Source: an uncultured Lachnospiraceae bacterium
GTDB taxonomy: Bacteria; Bacillota; Clostridia; Lachnospirales; Lachnospiraceae
Reading direction: 5' to 3'
Length of the DNA: 64,000 bases
Assembly: GCA_937965795.1 (NCBI GenBank)
Contig: CALCMD010000101.1
Coordinates: forward strand, 62,001 to 126,000
Made by a program: the position numbers and the translations under genes. Position 1 is the stretch's first letter. Each line of letters opens with the position of its first letter. The notes under the pieces are model-generated. The model did not search any database. It was not told where the DNA came from and saw only the letters and a list, made by a program, of their open reading frames with translations. Shown piece after piece: positions 1 to 10,000 of this stretch.

Positions 1-322
1 AATCATCCAGCGAATCCCGATAATAAAGCCATCCTTCTGTGCCCTGTATCACGCTGTCCACCGCCGAAACGCCAAAGATTTTTCCCTGAATCAGGGCATT
101 GGCCGTTACCAGCTCCTGCCGGAATCCAAAATGATCCTGAAACCAACTGCCTGCGTCGGAAAGGAAATTCAGATTCCACCCTTCCTCATCCCTTAATACG
201 GGCGCTTTGGCACGCGTCCGGTTCTCCGAAACATCCCCGCGCTCCCCAACCGCCATACCTGCAAGGGGAATCAGGCAGACAGCGAAAAAGAGGGCTGTAT
301 AAATCGTATATTTTTTCTTCAT
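1..322 (-). CDS. DHHW-family protein, N-terminal part (truncated by window edge)
   Basis: Start ATG at 322 follows a GGAGGACGG-type ribosome binding site; the gene runs off the left edge, so about 107 residues are visible. They begin with MKKKYTIYTALFF, a signal peptide or membrane anchor, followed by SENRTRAKAP and WFQDHFGFR. The SENR and DHFGFR motifs are typical of the DHHW/AlgX-like proteins that Firmicutes encode beside an MBOAT acyltransferase. It starts 12 bases after the stop of the MBOAT gene on the same strand, so the two form an operon. By family analogy it probably acts outside the membrane in O-acetylation of a surface polymer. The substrate cannot be told from sequence. Confidence 0.75.
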   Translation of the reverse strand, partial: MKKKYTIYTALFFAVCLIPLAGMAVGERGDVSENRTRAKAPVLRDEEGWNLNFLSDAGSWFQDHFGFRQELVTANALIQGKIFGVSAVDSVIQGTEGWLYYRDSLDD

Positions 323-334
323 TCCGCCGTCCTC

Positions 335-1729
335 CTAAAACCTGAAATAAATGAAAGGATTATAGGAGCCGCCTGCCAGATTCAGCATACACAGAACCAG
401 TCCTGCCATACTGCACACATAAGCAAAGGTCTCGTAGCCTTTCCACCTTTTCCATGTTTCACAAACCGGAAAGGACGCCAGACATGCCGCAGCAAAAGTC
501 ACGATGTACAGCGGCGTAAGCTGCTGTAGACAAAGGCTGAGAGAAAAATTCCCCTCAGGAAGCCCCGTAAACATATTTTTCACCCATAAAATTCCCTGCT
601 TCATCGTATCCGCGCGGAAAAATACAAAGCCAATGCACACCACCAGCATTGTATAAACATGCAGAAACGCCTGCTTCACTTTTCCGCCCTTCTCATGAAG
701 CCAGGGCACAAACTCCTCCAGCATCAGAAAACATCCATGATACACGCCCCAGAACAGGAACGTCACGTTCGCCCCATGCCATATGCCGGTACACAAGAAT
801 ACAAAAAACTTGTTGATGCAGGTGCGCGCTTTCCCTTTCCGGTTTCCTCCCAGGGGAATATAAAGATACTCCTGAAACCAGCTTGAGAGAGAAATATGCC
901 ATCTCCGCCAGAACTCCCGGATGCTGCACGAACTGTAAGGATAATGAAAATTCTCTTTAAAGTGAAAACCGAACATCCATCCCAGACCGATCGCCATATC
1001 ACTGTAGCCGCTGAAATCAAAATAGATTTGAAGCAGGTAAGACAAGGCTCCAAGCCATGCGGACGCCATACCGACGCTTCCGGCCTCCATGCCAAAAAGA
1101 GCGTCCGCGCCCATCGCCATCACATTGGCAATCAACACCTTTTTCGAAAGTCCGGCGATAAAACGCCGGATCCCCTTCGCAATCCCCTCTGCCGTCTGTT
1201 CCCGGTTTTCGATCTCCAGCTCCACATCATGATATTTTACGATCGGTCCTGCAATCAACTGTGGGAAAAAGGATATGTAAAGCAGAACCTTTCCAAAATT
1301 CTTCTGGGGAGGGTTCACTCCCCGGTACACATCAATTACGTAAGACATCGCCTGGAATGTGAAAAAGGAAATGCCAATCGGCAGACGTATCTGCGGTACG
1401 GGAATCGCCGTTCCCGCAAGAGCATTCACAGTCTCCGTCAAAAATCCCGCATACTTAAATACCACCAGAAACGCCAGGTTCATAAACACCGACAAAATCA
1501 ACAGCGCTTTCCTTTTTCCCTGAAAACGGCTCATCCCCAGCGCACACAGATAATTCAGGAATGCGGAAATCATCATGACAAACACATAAACCGGCTCGCC
1601 ATAGGCGTAACAGACCAGACTCGCCGCCAGCAGCATAACATTTTTCGCCCTGGTTCCGGGCAGAAGCAAATGCCCTAAAAACACCACGGGCAAAAAGACA
1701 CATAAAAATACAAGAGAACTAAATACCAT
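335..1729 (-). CDS. MBOAT-family membrane O-acyltransferase (AlgI/DltB type)
   Basis: 464 residues, the usual length for AlgI-like proteins. The chain is almost entirely hydrophobic, with roughly ten membrane segments. The family core is visible: FDFSGYSDMAIGLG, the FWRRWHISLSSWF block, and GIWHGANVTFLFWG with the conserved histidine near residue 320. Members move an acyl (usually acetyl) group across the membrane onto an extracellular polymer or lipid. The downstream DHHW protein is the typical partner. Which polymer is modified is unknown. Confidence 0.9.
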   Translation of the reverse strand: MVFSSLVFLCVFLPVVFLGHLLLPGTRAKNVMLLAASLVCYAYGEPVYVFVMMISAFLNYLCALGMSRFQGKRKALLILSVFMNLAFLVVFKYAGFLTETVNALAGTAIPVPQIRLPIGISFFTFQAMSYVIDVYRGVNPPQKNFGKVLLYISFFPQLIAGPIVKYHDVELEIENREQTAEGIAKGIRRFIAGLSKKVLIANVMAMGADALFGMEAGSVGMASAWLGALSYLLQIYFDFSGYSDMAIGLGWMFGFHFKENFHYPYSSCSIREFWRRWHISLSSWFQEYLYIPLGGNRKGKARTCINKFFVFLCTGIWHGANVTFLFWGVYHGCFLMLEEFVPWLHEKGGKVKQAFLHVYTMLVVCIGFVFFRADTMKQGILWVKNMFTGLPEGNFSLSLCLQQLTPLYIVTFAAACLASFPVCETWKRWKGYETFAYVCSMAGLVLCMLNLAGGSYNPFIYFRF

Positions 1730-1748
1730 GCCAGACCTCCGCTATCGC

Positions 1749-2393
1749 TTAATCACGATTCCCGGTCACGTGCCACACGATTTCTTTTTCGCCATAGCGA
1801 AACGTATACACGGTAAAGTTCCGGTAGGCCAGGATTCCGTCATCCCCGGACTGGTTCTCCCATGTCATACAGCTTGCCATATAGTCTGCGGAATCCGGTT
1901 CGCCGATCAATTTCTTTAATTCCGCCACATCCGTTCCCTGTACGCTGCATTTCTGCAAAAGCTCTGTCTTTCCCGTATCCTTCTTTCCATCCACGCCAAA
2001 TGCGTACAATTTTCCGTCAACCGCCCAGATACCCGTATACGCTTTTCCTTCTTTTCCAAGATAATATTTTTTCTGATACCAGCAGCTTTTCTGCATCTGC
2101 GCTTTGGCATTAAAACAATAGATGTTTCCCTTGATCTTTTTTACTCCCGTGCAGGCCGCGCCGTTTTTTCCAAAGTAATATCTCTGTGTCTTTCCTTTGG
2201 TTTTTACATTGACCCACTTATTCTTAACCTTTTTCCCCTTCTTGTAATAGAAGTATTTCTTTTTCTCCTTCACCAGACCGCTTTTCTTTTTTGACGCCGC
2301 CTGAACCTGCGCGGTTTCAGGAACGATTCCCGCAGATGTCTGGAAACAGAACACGAACGCCATCGCCAGAATGCAGACCTTTATTTTCTTCAT
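1749..2393 (-). CDS. Secreted protein with cell-wall-binding-like aromatic repeats
   Basis: 214 residues starting MKKIKVCILAMAFVFC, a signal peptide ending near QVQAA. The middle (about residues 45–135) is a string of short lysine-, tyrosine- and glycine-rich units such as KYFYYKKGKKVKNKW, RYYFGKNGAA and KYYLGKEGKAYTGIW, resembling choline/cell-wall-binding repeats. The C-terminal ~75 residues are not repetitive and contain MTWENQSGDD. It lies between the MBOAT gene and another small secreted protein on the same strand. It probably binds wall polymer; no catalytic domain is recognised. Confidence 0.6.
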   Translation of the reverse strand: MKKIKVCILAMAFVFCFQTSAGIVPETAQVQAASKKKSGLVKEKKKYFYYKKGKKVKNKWVNVKTKGKTQRYYFGKNGAACTGVKKIKGNIYCFNAKAQMQKSCWYQKKYYLGKEGKAYTGIWAVDGKLYAFGVDGKKDTGKTELLQKCSVQGTDVAELKKLIGEPDSADYMASCMTWENQSGDDGILAYRNFTVYTFRYGEKEIVWHVTGNRD

Positions 2394-2412
2394 AACTCTT
2401 CACCTTTCTTCC

Positions 2413-2979
2413 TTAGAACTTCACATTTACCGTTTTACTCTTTTTGTAGGCACTCTTCATACTCTTAACGCTCTTCATAAAATATTTCCCTTTACTTCCG
2501 GCGGCAAACTTATCCATATTTGCATCAAACACATACCAGACCTTTCCCACCCGAATCTCACACCACGCATGGGGCTGCCATCTGGATTTCTGAAAGCCAT
2601 TGGTCGTTCCGATACAGATTCTCACTGGAAGGTCTGTCGCTTTCTTTGCCAGAAAAGCATACAGCGCCGCATAATGATAACAGCTTCCTTCCTTTTTCTT
2701 TATCATCTCTGCGGCATAGGTTTTTTCCCATCCTTTTTTCGCCGTAAATCCCATGACACGGGCATAGCCATAATTTTTCTCCACATACTGAAACAGGTTT
2801 TTCAACTGCTTTTTCTGGTTCTTTTCTTTTTTTACCGCTTTCTTCACGAGCTTTTCTGCTGACTTCTCCAGACTGCTCTTCGCAGCGTCTGCCGGCAGTA
2901 CCGCCGATGCCGCGCCGCTTACCGCCATCACTCCTGCAAGCGCCAGAGCCGCCGCTCTGTTTTTCATCTTTCCCTGCAT
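2413..2979 (-). CDS. Secreted transglutaminase-like protein
   Basis: 188 residues from ATG 2979, chosen because a GGAGAAG ribosome binding site lies just upstream and the protein then begins with a good signal peptide (MKNRAAALALAGVMAVSG, cleaved near PADAA). A longer reading frame would overlap prfB. The mature part contains EGSCYHYAALYAFLAKK, QPHAWCEI and VFDANMD. These place a Cys/His/Asp set as in transglutaminase-like (papain-fold) domains: a cysteine in GSCYHYA, a histidine in PHAW and an aspartate in FDAN. Role likely in wall or surface-protein processing; substrate unknown. Confidence 0.7.
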   Translation of the reverse strand: MQGKMKNRAAALALAGVMAVSGAASAVLPADAAKSSLEKSAEKLVKKAVKKEKNQKKQLKNLFQYVEKNYGYARVMGFTAKKGWEKTYAAEMIKKKEGSCYHYAALYAFLAKKATDLPVRICIGTTNGFQKSRWQPHAWCEIRVGKVWYVFDANMDKFAAGSKGKYFMKSVKSMKSAYKKSKTVNVKF

Positions 2980-2996
2980 CTTCTTCTCCTTTCTCT

Positions 2997-4134
2997 TTAC
3001 TCCAGGTTTCCGGTATCCCCGGAACTTTCTCCCAATGTAATCCATTTCAGGTAAGCATTCATAAACAAGTCGATGCTTCCATCCAGAACGCTGTCCACAT
3101 TTCCCGTCTCCGCACCGGTTCTGTGATCCTTTACCATCGTATACGGCTGTAAAACATAGGAACGAATCTGGTTCCCCCAGCCGATTTCTTTGACTTCTCC
3201 CCGGATACCAGACACTTTCTCCGCATTTTCCTGCTGTTTTAAAAGGTACAGCTTTGCTTTCAGCATCTGCATCGCCTTATCCTTATTCTGAAACTGAGAA
3301 CGTTCATTCTGGCACTGCACCACGATATTCGTCGGGATATGCGTAATACGGATTGCGGAAGAAGTCTTATTGATGTGCTGTCCTCCGGCTCCGCTGGAAC
3401 GGTACGTGTCAATGCGCAGATCCTCGTCACGGATTTCGATATCTAGGTCTTCCTCTATGTCCGGCATCACATCACAGGATACAAAGGAGGTCTGGCGCTT
3501 TCCTGCCGCATTAAAGGGAGAAATGCGCACCAGGCGGTGCACGCCCTTCTCCGATTTCAGATAACCATAGGCATTCTCGCCATTGACCTGAAAGGTTACC
3601 GACTTAATCCCGGCCTCATCGCCATCCAGATAATCCAGTACCTCCACTGCGTATCCTTTTTTATCCGCCCAGCGGCAGAACATACGGTAGAGCATTCCGG
3701 CCCAGTCGCAGGACTCCGTCCCTCCCGCTCCTGCATGGAGCGTGACGATGGCATTGTCCTTATCATACTCGCCGGAAAGCAGAGTCTTAATCCGGATATT
3801 CTCATACGTATCGATAAAGCGTTCCAGCTCCCCCTGGATTTCCGGTATCAGGGAGGCGTCATTTTCCTCATCCGCCATCTCGATCAGCGTCTCGATCTCC
3901 TCATGTAATTCCTTCAAAGTCTGATACGTTTCAATATCATTCTTCAAATCTTTCAGGGTCCTCATCGCCTCCTGAGATTCCTCCGGCTTATCCCAGAAGT
4001 CCGGCTCTTCCATTTTTCTTTCTAATTCCTGGATCCGTTTCTCTTTATTCGCCAGGTCAAAGTGAATCCCTCACTTCCACTAATGGTTTTTCATACGTGT
4101 TCAACGTGTACTTGAACTGGTCTAATTCAACCAC
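2997..4134 (-). CDS. prfB: Peptide chain release factor 2, with programmed +1 frameshift
   Basis: Release factor 2 terminates translation at UGA and UAA. The frame opens with GTG at 4134 behind AAGAAGGTG and reads 25 codons to an in-frame TGA at 4059–4057. The protein continues in the +1 frame from GAC at 4058 (sequence CTT TGA C), the classic RF2 autoregulatory site. The second part (353 residues) contains the GGQ motif in SGAGGQHIN and the codon-recognition region. The total is about 378 residues. A purine-rich AGGG lies upstream of CTT, but five bases away rather than the usual three. The gene is downstream of secA, with a terminator between them. Confidence 0.95.
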
Positions 4135-4171
4135 AGCTTCACCTTCTTTCTTTCATTTAAAGTTTATTTAC

Positions 4172-4200
4172 AAAAAGGCCGTTTTCAAAAAACGGCCTCC
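4172..4200 (-). terminator. Rho-independent terminator after secA
   Basis: On the minus strand the inverted repeat AGGCCGTTTT/AAAACGGCCT (4176–4185 with 4189–4198) is followed by a T run. It begins 13 bases past the secA stop and separates secA from prfB. Confidence 0.9.
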
Positions 4201-4212
4201 TGTTTCAAGTTT

Positions 4213-6771
4213 TTATTTCTTTCTTCCGCAGCACTGCTTATATTTCTTGCCGCTTCCGCATGGGCAGGGATCGTTCGGGTATATTTTCTGCTCCGCGCGT
4301 TTCTTCGGCGCGTTCTGCAAAGAATCATCCTTATTCGTACCCGTCACCTTCGCTACTTCCTCTCTCTCAACCTTCTGCTCGATCTTTACACGATACAGAA
4401 GGCGCAGGGTATCTTCCTGAATCGCCACAGACATGGCGTCAAACATCTCATATCCGCTCATCTTAAACTCGACAAGAGGATCTCTCTGGCCGTATGCCTG
4501 CAATCCGATTCCCTGACGAAGCTGATCCATATCATCGATATGATCCATCCATTTTCTGTCGATTACCTTCAGAAGAATCACGCGCTCCAGCTCACGAATC
4601 TGCTCCGCCTCCGGAAACTCTGCTTCCTTCGACTCATACAGTTTCACAGCCTGTTCCTTTAAGGACTGCTTCAACTCGTTTTTCTTCATGTTTTCCTGCA
4701 CGGAAATCTTCAGCGGAATAATGGGCGCCAGAAGGGAGTTCAGCTCCGGAATATTCCAGTCTGCGGTATTCTGATCATCGGAGATACACATATCTACCGT
4801 ATTATCCACCGTATCGGCAATCATCTTCAGAATAGAATCCCGCATACTCTCGCCATCCAGAACCCGCCGTCTCTCTTTATAGATAATCTCCCTCTGCTCG
4901 TTGTTTACCTGGTCGTATTCTAACAGATTCTTACGAATTCCGTAGTTGTTGCTCTCAATCTTCTTCTGTGCGTTTTCAATGGCTTTCGACAGCATCTTGT
5001 GTTCGATCTGCTCATTCTCCGCCACACCCAGAGACTTGAAAATCCCCATCAGACGTTCGGAACCAAAGAGACGCATCAGGTCATCCTCCAGGGAAATATA
5101 GAATCTGGATTCTCCCGGATCACCCTGACGTCCGGAACGTCCACGGAGCTGATTGTCAATACGTCTCGACTCATGGCGCTCTGTACCGATAATCTTCAGG
5201 CCGCCCGCTTCCTTCGCTTCCTCGTCCAGTTTAATATCCGTACCACGTCCCGCCATGTTCGTAGCGATCGTGACTGCGCCATGCTGTCCGGCCTGCGCTA
5301 CAATCTCCGCCTCCAGCTCATGAAATTTCGCATTCAGTACCTTGTGCGGAATCCCCTGCCGCTTCAGCATACCGCTCAGAAGCTCAGACGTCTCAATGGT
5401 AATCGTACCTACCAGCACCGGCTGTCCCTTCTCATGGGCTTCTCTGATCGATTCCACAACGGCATTGAACTTTTCTTTCTTTGTCATATATACCGCATCA
5501 TCCAGGTCTTTTCGAAGCACCGGCTTGTTGGTCGGAATCTCAATAACGTCCATTCCATAAATATCACGGAACTCCTTTTCCTCGGTGAGCGCCGTACCGG
5601 TCATACCGGACTTTTTGGTGTATTTGTTAAAGAAATTCTGGAACGTGATGGTCGCCAGCGTCTTGCTCTCTCTTTTAACCTTTACATGCTCCTTCGCTTC
5701 AATCGCCTGATGAAGCCCATCCGAATACCTTCTTCCCGGCATAATACGTCCGGTAAATTCATCCACGATCAATACCTGGTCTTCTTTCACCACATAATCC
5801 TGATCTCTGTGCATCAGGCTGTGCGCCCGCAGCGCCAGATTCACATTATGCTGAATCTCCAGGTTTTCCGGGTCGGCCAGATTGTCAATCTGGAAGAATT
5901 TTTCCACCTTTTTGATTCCCTGCTCGGTCAGGTTTACGACCTTATCCTTTTCGTTCACCACATAATCCCCGGTTTCGGTAATCTCTTCTCCCATGATGGC
6001 AGACATCTTCGTGACTTCGCCGCTGGCTTCTCCCCGTTCCAACTGTCTGGCCAGAATGTCGCAAACCTCGTAAAGCTTCGTGGACTTTCCGCTCTGTCCG
6101 GAAATGATTAACGGCGTCCGCGCCTCATCGATCAGAATCGAGTCGATCTCATCGATGATTGCATAATGCAGTTCCCGCTGCACAAGCTGTTCTTTATAAA
6201 TGACCATGTTATCACGCAGATAATCAAAGCCCAGCTCATTGTTCGTCACATAAGTAATGTCACACGCATACTGCGCCCGGCGCTCGTCATTGTCCATCTC
6301 ATTTAAAACGCATCCCACCGTCAGCCCCAGAAATTCATGTACTTTTCCCATCCACTGTGCGTCACGGTGCGCCAGATAATCATTTACGGTAACGATATGC
6401 ACGCCCTTTCCCTCCAGGGCATTCAGATATGCCGGAAGGGTAGACACCAGGGTCTTACCTTCTCCCGTTCTCATTTCCGCAATACGTCCCTGATGAAGGA
6501 TGATACCGCCGATCAACTGTACGCGGTAATGCTCCATATCCAGCACACGTCTCGCCGCCTCGCGCACCGTAGCAAATGCCTCCGGCAGAAGGTCATCCAG
6601 TGTTTCTCCTTCCTCCAGTCTCTTTTTATATTGTCTGGTCTTGTCCTTAAGTTCTTCATCCGACAAAGCCTGCATGGTCGGTCTCAAGCTTTCAATTTTA
6701 TCTACAAGAGGTCTGATCATTTTTACCTCTCTCTCGCTGTGAGTACCGAATACTTTCTGAATCAAATTCAT
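4213..6771 (-). CDS. secA: Protein translocase ATPase SecA
   Basis: 852 residues, normal for Firmicute SecA. SecA binds presecretory proteins and drives them through SecYEG by ATP hydrolysis. Visible features: Walker A in [12 protein letters not shown] motif, preprotein cross-linking and helicase-type regions ([20 protein letters not shown]), and a C-terminal zinc-binding SEC-C motif [13 protein letters not shown]. Start ATG at 6771 has a GGAG site in AGGAGAAAAG. A promoter (6817–6845) precedes it and a terminator follows, so it looks like a single-gene unit. Confidence 0.98.
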   Translation of the reverse strand: MNLIQKVFGTHSEREVKMIRPLVDKIESLRPTMQALSDEELKDKTRQYKKRLEEGETLDDLLPEAFATVREAARRVLDMEHYRVQLIGGIILHQGRIAEMRTGEGKTLVSTLPAYLNALEGKGVHIVTVNDYLAHRDAQWMGKVHEFLGLTVGCVLNEMDNDERRAQYACDITYVTNNELGFDYLRDNMVIYKEQLVQRELHYAIIDEIDSILIDEARTPLIISGQSGKSTKLYEVCDILARQLERGEASGEVTKMSAIMGEEITETGDYVVNEKDKVVNLTEQGIKKVEKFFQIDNLADPENLEIQHNVNLALRAHSLMHRDQDYVVKEDQVLIVDEFTGRIMPGRRYSDGLHQAIEAKEHVKVKRESKTLATITFQNFFNKYTKKSGMTGTALTEEKEFRDIYGMDVIEIPTNKPVLRKDLDDAVYMTKKEKFNAVVESIREAHEKGQPVLVGTITIETSELLSGMLKRQGIPHKVLNAKFHELEAEIVAQAGQHGAVTIATNMAGRGTDIKLDEEAKEAGGLKIIGTERHESRRIDNQLRGRSGRQGDPGESRFYISLEDDLMRLFGSERLMGIFKSLGVAENEQIEHKMLSKAIENAQKKIESNNYGIRKNLLEYDQVNNEQREIIYKERRRVLDGESMRDSILKMIADTVDNTVDMCISDDQNTADWNIPELNSLLAPIIPLKISVQENMKKNELKQSLKEQAVKLYESKEAEFPEAEQIRELERVILLKVIDRKWMDHIDDMDQLRQGIGLQAYGQRDPLVEFKMSGYEMFDAMSVAIQEDTLRLLYRVKIEQKVEREEVAKVTGTNKDDSLQNAPKKRAEQKIYPNDPCPCGSGKKYKQCCGRKK

Positions 6772-6816
6772 CTCTTTTCTCCTATACTATCATCTGTTTC
6801 AAACAAACTATCTTAT

Positions 6817-6845
6817 ATTCTACCACTTTCCCCTTAAATAAACAA
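6817..6845 (-). promoter_or_regulatory. secA: Putative secA promoter
   Basis: On the minus strand, TTGTTT, 17 bases, TAGAAT, ending 45 bases upstream of the secA start. Consistent with a sigma-A promoter; not proven. Confidence 0.55.
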
Positions 6846-6875
6846 TAAAATTTTTATGAATAAGCTATGAACACG

Positions 6876-6914
6876 TAAAAGCAGGGATTGCGGCAAAATA
6901 CCGCAGCCCCTGCT
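6876..6914 (-). terminator. Terminator after hpf
   Basis: Minus-strand hairpin GCAGGGGCTGCGG/CCGCAATCCCTGC (6881–6914) with a small bulge, followed by TTTTA. It lies just after the hpf stop codon. Confidence 0.75.
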
Positions 6915-6922
6915 GTCTATGG

Positions 6923-7450
6923 CTAACATTCCGGCTCGATCAATCCGTATGTGTTTCCCTTTCTCTTATACACAACGCTCACGGCATCTGTCTCTGCATT
7001 AATGAATACGAAGAAACTATGCCCCAAAAGCTCCATCTGCACACAGGCGTCCTCCGGAAACATCGGCTTCATATCAAAATGCTTGGTACGAATAATCTTT
7101 ACTTCGTCGTCCCCCTGAACTTCTTTTTCAAGGAATTCTTTCTTAAAGTTGCCTCCGTTTTTATGTTTTTCAATAATCTTGTTTTTATATTTGCGAAGCT
7201 GTCTCTCGATAACCTCTTCTACCAGGTCAATGGATACGTACATATCATTGCTGACCTGCTCGGAGCGGATGATATTTCCTTTTACCGGGATCGTCACCTC
7301 AATCTTCTGTCTTTCTTTTTCCACACTCAGAGTTACATTAATCTCTGTTTCAGGAGTAAAGTACCTTTCCAGCTTTCCAAGCTTGTCCGTAACCGCTGTT
7401 CTTAAGCCTTCCGTAACCTCAATATTTTTTCCACTAATCGTAAAACGCAT
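6923..7450 (-). CDS. hpf: Ribosome hibernation promoting factor, long form
   Basis: 175 residues from ATG 7450, with GGAG nine bases upstream; a TTG three codons earlier is less likely. The N-terminal half (MRFTISGKNIEVTEGLR) is the HPF/RaiA fold that binds the 30S subunit between mRNA and anticodon sites. The C-terminal domain (FDMKPMFPEDACVQMELLGH) is the dimerisation part that lets long HPF make 100S ribosome pairs in stationary phase. Promoter at 7509–7536 and terminator at 6876–6914 make it a monocistronic unit. Confidence 0.95.
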   Translation of the reverse strand: MRFTISGKNIEVTEGLRTAVTDKLGKLERYFTPETEINVTLSVEKERQKIEVTIPVKGNIIRSEQVSNDMYVSIDLVEEVIERQLRKYKNKIIEKHKNGGNFKKEFLEKEVQGDDEVKIIRTKHFDMKPMFPEDACVQMELLGHSFFVFINAETDAVSVVYKRKGNTYGLIEPEC

Positions 7451-7508
7451 GATGTCCAACTCCTTTTTTCTAAAATTCCAGCACTCAATGAGTACTTTTC
7501 ATGTGGAT

Positions 7509-7536
7509 ATTATACCATATTTAACACAAATTTCAA
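7509..7536 (-). promoter_or_regulatory. hpf: Putative hpf promoter
   Basis: Minus strand TTGAAA, 16 bases, TATAAT, about 60 bases before the hpf start. Confidence 0.65.
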
Positions 7537-7565
7537 GAAAAAATCCATGAATTATCTGTAAACTT

Positions 7566-7597
7566 GTAACAGTTCAGCCTTCCGGCTTCACTGTTAC
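7566..7597. repeat. Inverted repeat between hpf and the truncated gene
   Basis: GTAACAGT at 7566–7573 is matched by ACTGTTAC at 7590–7597, with an inner AGCC/GGCT pair, giving a strong hairpin. No T run follows on either strand within a few bases, so it is not a classical terminator. It lies between two minus-strand genes; function unknown. Confidence 0.5.
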
Positions 7598-7653
7598 GTA
7601 AACTTCTAAAAAGTGAAGCCAGGGACAGGTTCTGCCCCGCCCCGGCAACGCTT

Positions 7654-8073
7654 TTAAACCAGTTCCGCAATTCTGGTAACTGCCACATAAATTTCCTGAA
7701 TCTTATACCATGTACGGTAATCTACAATGCCCGTCTCCGGAAGCCCAAAAACGTCCTGAAAGATTTGAACGGCATTCTGGGTATTTTCACCGTAGATACC
7801 GTCAACCGCAATCTTCGGAATCCGCGGATAATTATTCGAAATGGCATTTAGCTGTTCCTGAATCTGTTCCACCTGATCCCCCGCAGCGCCAATGTCCAGA
7901 GCGTAGCCGGGCCACGAGAGAGGAACCCCTGCGATTTCCTCCGCCGTATTGATATAGATGCTGCTGCCATAATAATGCCTGAGAATCTCGATCGCCGTAT
8001 AGCCCTGGTCGCCCAGAGATTTTGACCCCCACTGGCTCAACCAATTCGCAATAACGTACCAGCCGCGCTCCTT
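7654..8073 (-). pseudogene. 5'-truncated peptidoglycan-binding protein
   Basis: The frame encodes SQWGSKSLGDQGYTAIEILRH followed by a peptidoglycan-binding domain (DGIYGENTQNAVQIFQ, FGLPETGIVDYRTWYKI). In intact relatives that I recall, SQWG(S)K is preceded by a long SpoIID-like N-terminal part. Here the frame opens directly at the stop codon of the heavy-metal ATPase (8074–8076), with no ATG; the only possible starts are TTG or weaker. No N-terminal half is seen on the far side of the ATPase/TetR block. I read it as a remnant whose 5' part was lost when the neighbouring block arrived. Confidence 0.7.
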
Positions 8074-9942
8074 TTACTCAAACTTTCTGTCATACAAAAG
8101 CGCCGCAATCAGCACGACCAGGCAAGAGCCGCAGTTATGTACCAACGCCCCCGTAGTCGGCGTGAGCCATCCCAGAAGAGAACATGTGATTGCCGCAAAA
8201 TTAATGCAGAGCGATAAAGAGATACTGAATTTAATCGTTTTTACACATGCGTCGGACAGTCGTTTCAGATACGGGATTTTCGTTATGTCATCGCTCATCA
8301 ACGCAATGTCTGACGCTTCTACTGCGATGTCGCTTCCCATTGCCCCCATAGCGACGCCCACATCGGCCGTCTTGAGCGCGGGAGCATCGTTTACGCCATC
8401 GCCAATCATGCAAACCTTTTTCCCTGCTGTTTGAAGCGCCGTAATCTCTGATACTTTTTGTTCGGGCAGAAGCCCCGCATGAACGTCTTTTATGCCAGCC
8501 TGCTTTGCAAAATATTCCGCGCTCTGCTTATGGTCGCCCGTAAGTAAAACAACGTGCACGCCTGCTTTATGCAGGCTGCCAATCATGTCCGCCGCAGTAT
8601 TGCGAAGCGTATCGGAAAGCGTTACCGCGCCGAGCAGGCTTTTTGCATTTGCCACGAGAATGACTGCCTTTCCTTCTTTTCCGAATTGTTCCAGTACCTG
8701 TTTTGCCCTACTGTCAATTGCAATCTGCTGTTCCGCCAGAAAAGCCGCATTGCCGCAGAACATCTTTTCCGTGCCTATTACCGCCGATATTCCCCTGCCA
8801 GGGAACATTTGAAAATCTTCTACAGCAAGCAATTCCAATTTTTCCTGTTTTGCATAAGCGGTAACCGCTTTGGCAAGGGGATGTTCCGAATACCCTTCCG
8901 CAGAGGCAGTCCGTTGTAAAAGCGCTGCCTGATCAAAATCACCGGTAAAAGGATAAACGTCTTTCACCACGAGATTGCCATTTGTAAGCGTACCTGTTTT
9001 ATCAAAGGCAATCGTATCCACCTTTCCCATTCTTTCAAGGGCTTCGCCCGATTTAATCATGACCCCATGCTTTGCTGCCTGTCCGATTGCCGCCATAATT
9101 GCCGTAGGCGTGGCAAGCACCAACGCACAGGGACAGAATACAACCAGCACTGTTACCGCGCGAATCACGTCCTTTGTCAGGATAAAAGCGGCGATTGCGA
9201 GGAGCAATGCAGCGGGAACAAGCCAGCTTGCCGCCTGATCGGCAATGCGGGCCATCGGCGCTTTTTTCTTTTCCGCTTCCTCTGCCATGCGAATGAGTTT
9301 TTGCAGGGAACTGTCCCCGCCGGCTTTCGAAGCCCGGATATCAACTGTTCCGAAACAATTGATGGTACCGCAAAAAACGCTGTCACTCACAGTTTTATCG
9401 ACAGGTAAGGACTCTCCAGTCATCGTCGACTGGTCAACGGAAGTCGTTCCCGTGATAATCTCTCCGTCAACAGGGATTGTTTCGCCAGGCAGGACCCGTA
9501 AAATATCATTCGGCATAATGTCTTCCGCCGCAGTCATTTCTTCCTTCCCCTCTACGATTCTGCGCCCCTGCTGCGGAACAAGGCGGAGCAGTTTCTTTAT
9601 GCCTTTCTTTGCCCGTTCCGTAGTCTTTTCCTCCAAAATAGCGCCAATCGCCATAATAAAAGCCACTTCACCTGCGGCAAACAAATCTCCGACAATCATC
9701 GCCGCTATCATAGCAATGGAAATCAGCAGGGCAGATGAAATCTTGCGGATGCCGTGATTATGTACCATCCTCCAAACGGAAAGATACAAGAGCGGAATAC
9801 CGCAAATGATGACTGCCATCCAGGCAGGATCAACCGGAACGCTTATCCCTTTCAGCGACAGTACCAGACTGATCACAAGAAATACACCGCCTACAGCCGT
9901 CATGGGAACCCCCGCAAGGAAATCATTGATTTTTTGGAACAT
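8074..9942 (-). CDS. Heavy-metal translocating P1B-type ATPase
   Basis: 622 residues. It exports (or transports) a transition metal at the cost of ATP. Motifs: membrane metal-binding CPC in FCPCALVLATPT, phosphorylation site DKTGTLTNG, the P1B SEHPLAKAV histidine-proline motif, TGES, and the hinge GDGVNDAPALKTADVG. There is no N-terminal HMA domain. The C terminus ends with NCGSCLVVL in the last membrane helix, an extra cysteine pair. CPC rules out the SPC class; Cd/Zn/Co-type is plausible but the ion is not resolved. Start ATG 9942 has AGGAGGC upstream. A TetR gene is divergent. Confidence 0.9.
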   Translation of the reverse strand: MFQKINDFLAGVPMTAVGGVFLVISLVLSLKGISVPVDPAWMAVIICGIPLLYLSVWRMVHNHGIRKISSALLISIAMIAAMIVGDLFAAGEVAFIMAIGAILEEKTTERAKKGIKKLLRLVPQQGRRIVEGKEEMTAAEDIMPNDILRVLPGETIPVDGEIITGTTSVDQSTMTGESLPVDKTVSDSVFCGTINCFGTVDIRASKAGGDSSLQKLIRMAEEAEKKKAPMARIADQAASWLVPAALLLAIAAFILTKDVIRAVTVLVVFCPCALVLATPTAIMAAIGQAAKHGVMIKSGEALERMGKVDTIAFDKTGTLTNGNLVVKDVYPFTGDFDQAALLQRTASAEGYSEHPLAKAVTAYAKQEKLELLAVEDFQMFPGRGISAVIGTEKMFCGNAAFLAEQQIAIDSRAKQVLEQFGKEGKAVILVANAKSLLGAVTLSDTLRNTAADMIGSLHKAGVHVVLLTGDHKQSAEYFAKQAGIKDVHAGLLPEQKVSEITALQTAGKKVCMIGDGVNDAPALKTADVGVAMGAMGSDIAVEASDIALMSDDITKIPYLKRLSDACVKTIKFSISLSLCINFAAITCSLLGWLTPTTGALVHNCGSCLVVLIAALLYDRKFE

Positions 9943-10000
9943 AAAAAAAGCCTCCTAACTGCATACCATTGACTTTATCCGCCATGTATGATACGCTCAG

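Noticed and set aside
896..1678. Long plus-strand frame of 260 codons opposite the MBOAT gene.
   Set aside because: Arginine/histidine-rich composition, no ribosome binding site, fully antisense to a clear gene: a shadow.
4999..6111. 370-codon plus-strand frame opposite secA.
   Set aside because: Antisense shadow of a highly conserved gene; no ribosome binding site.
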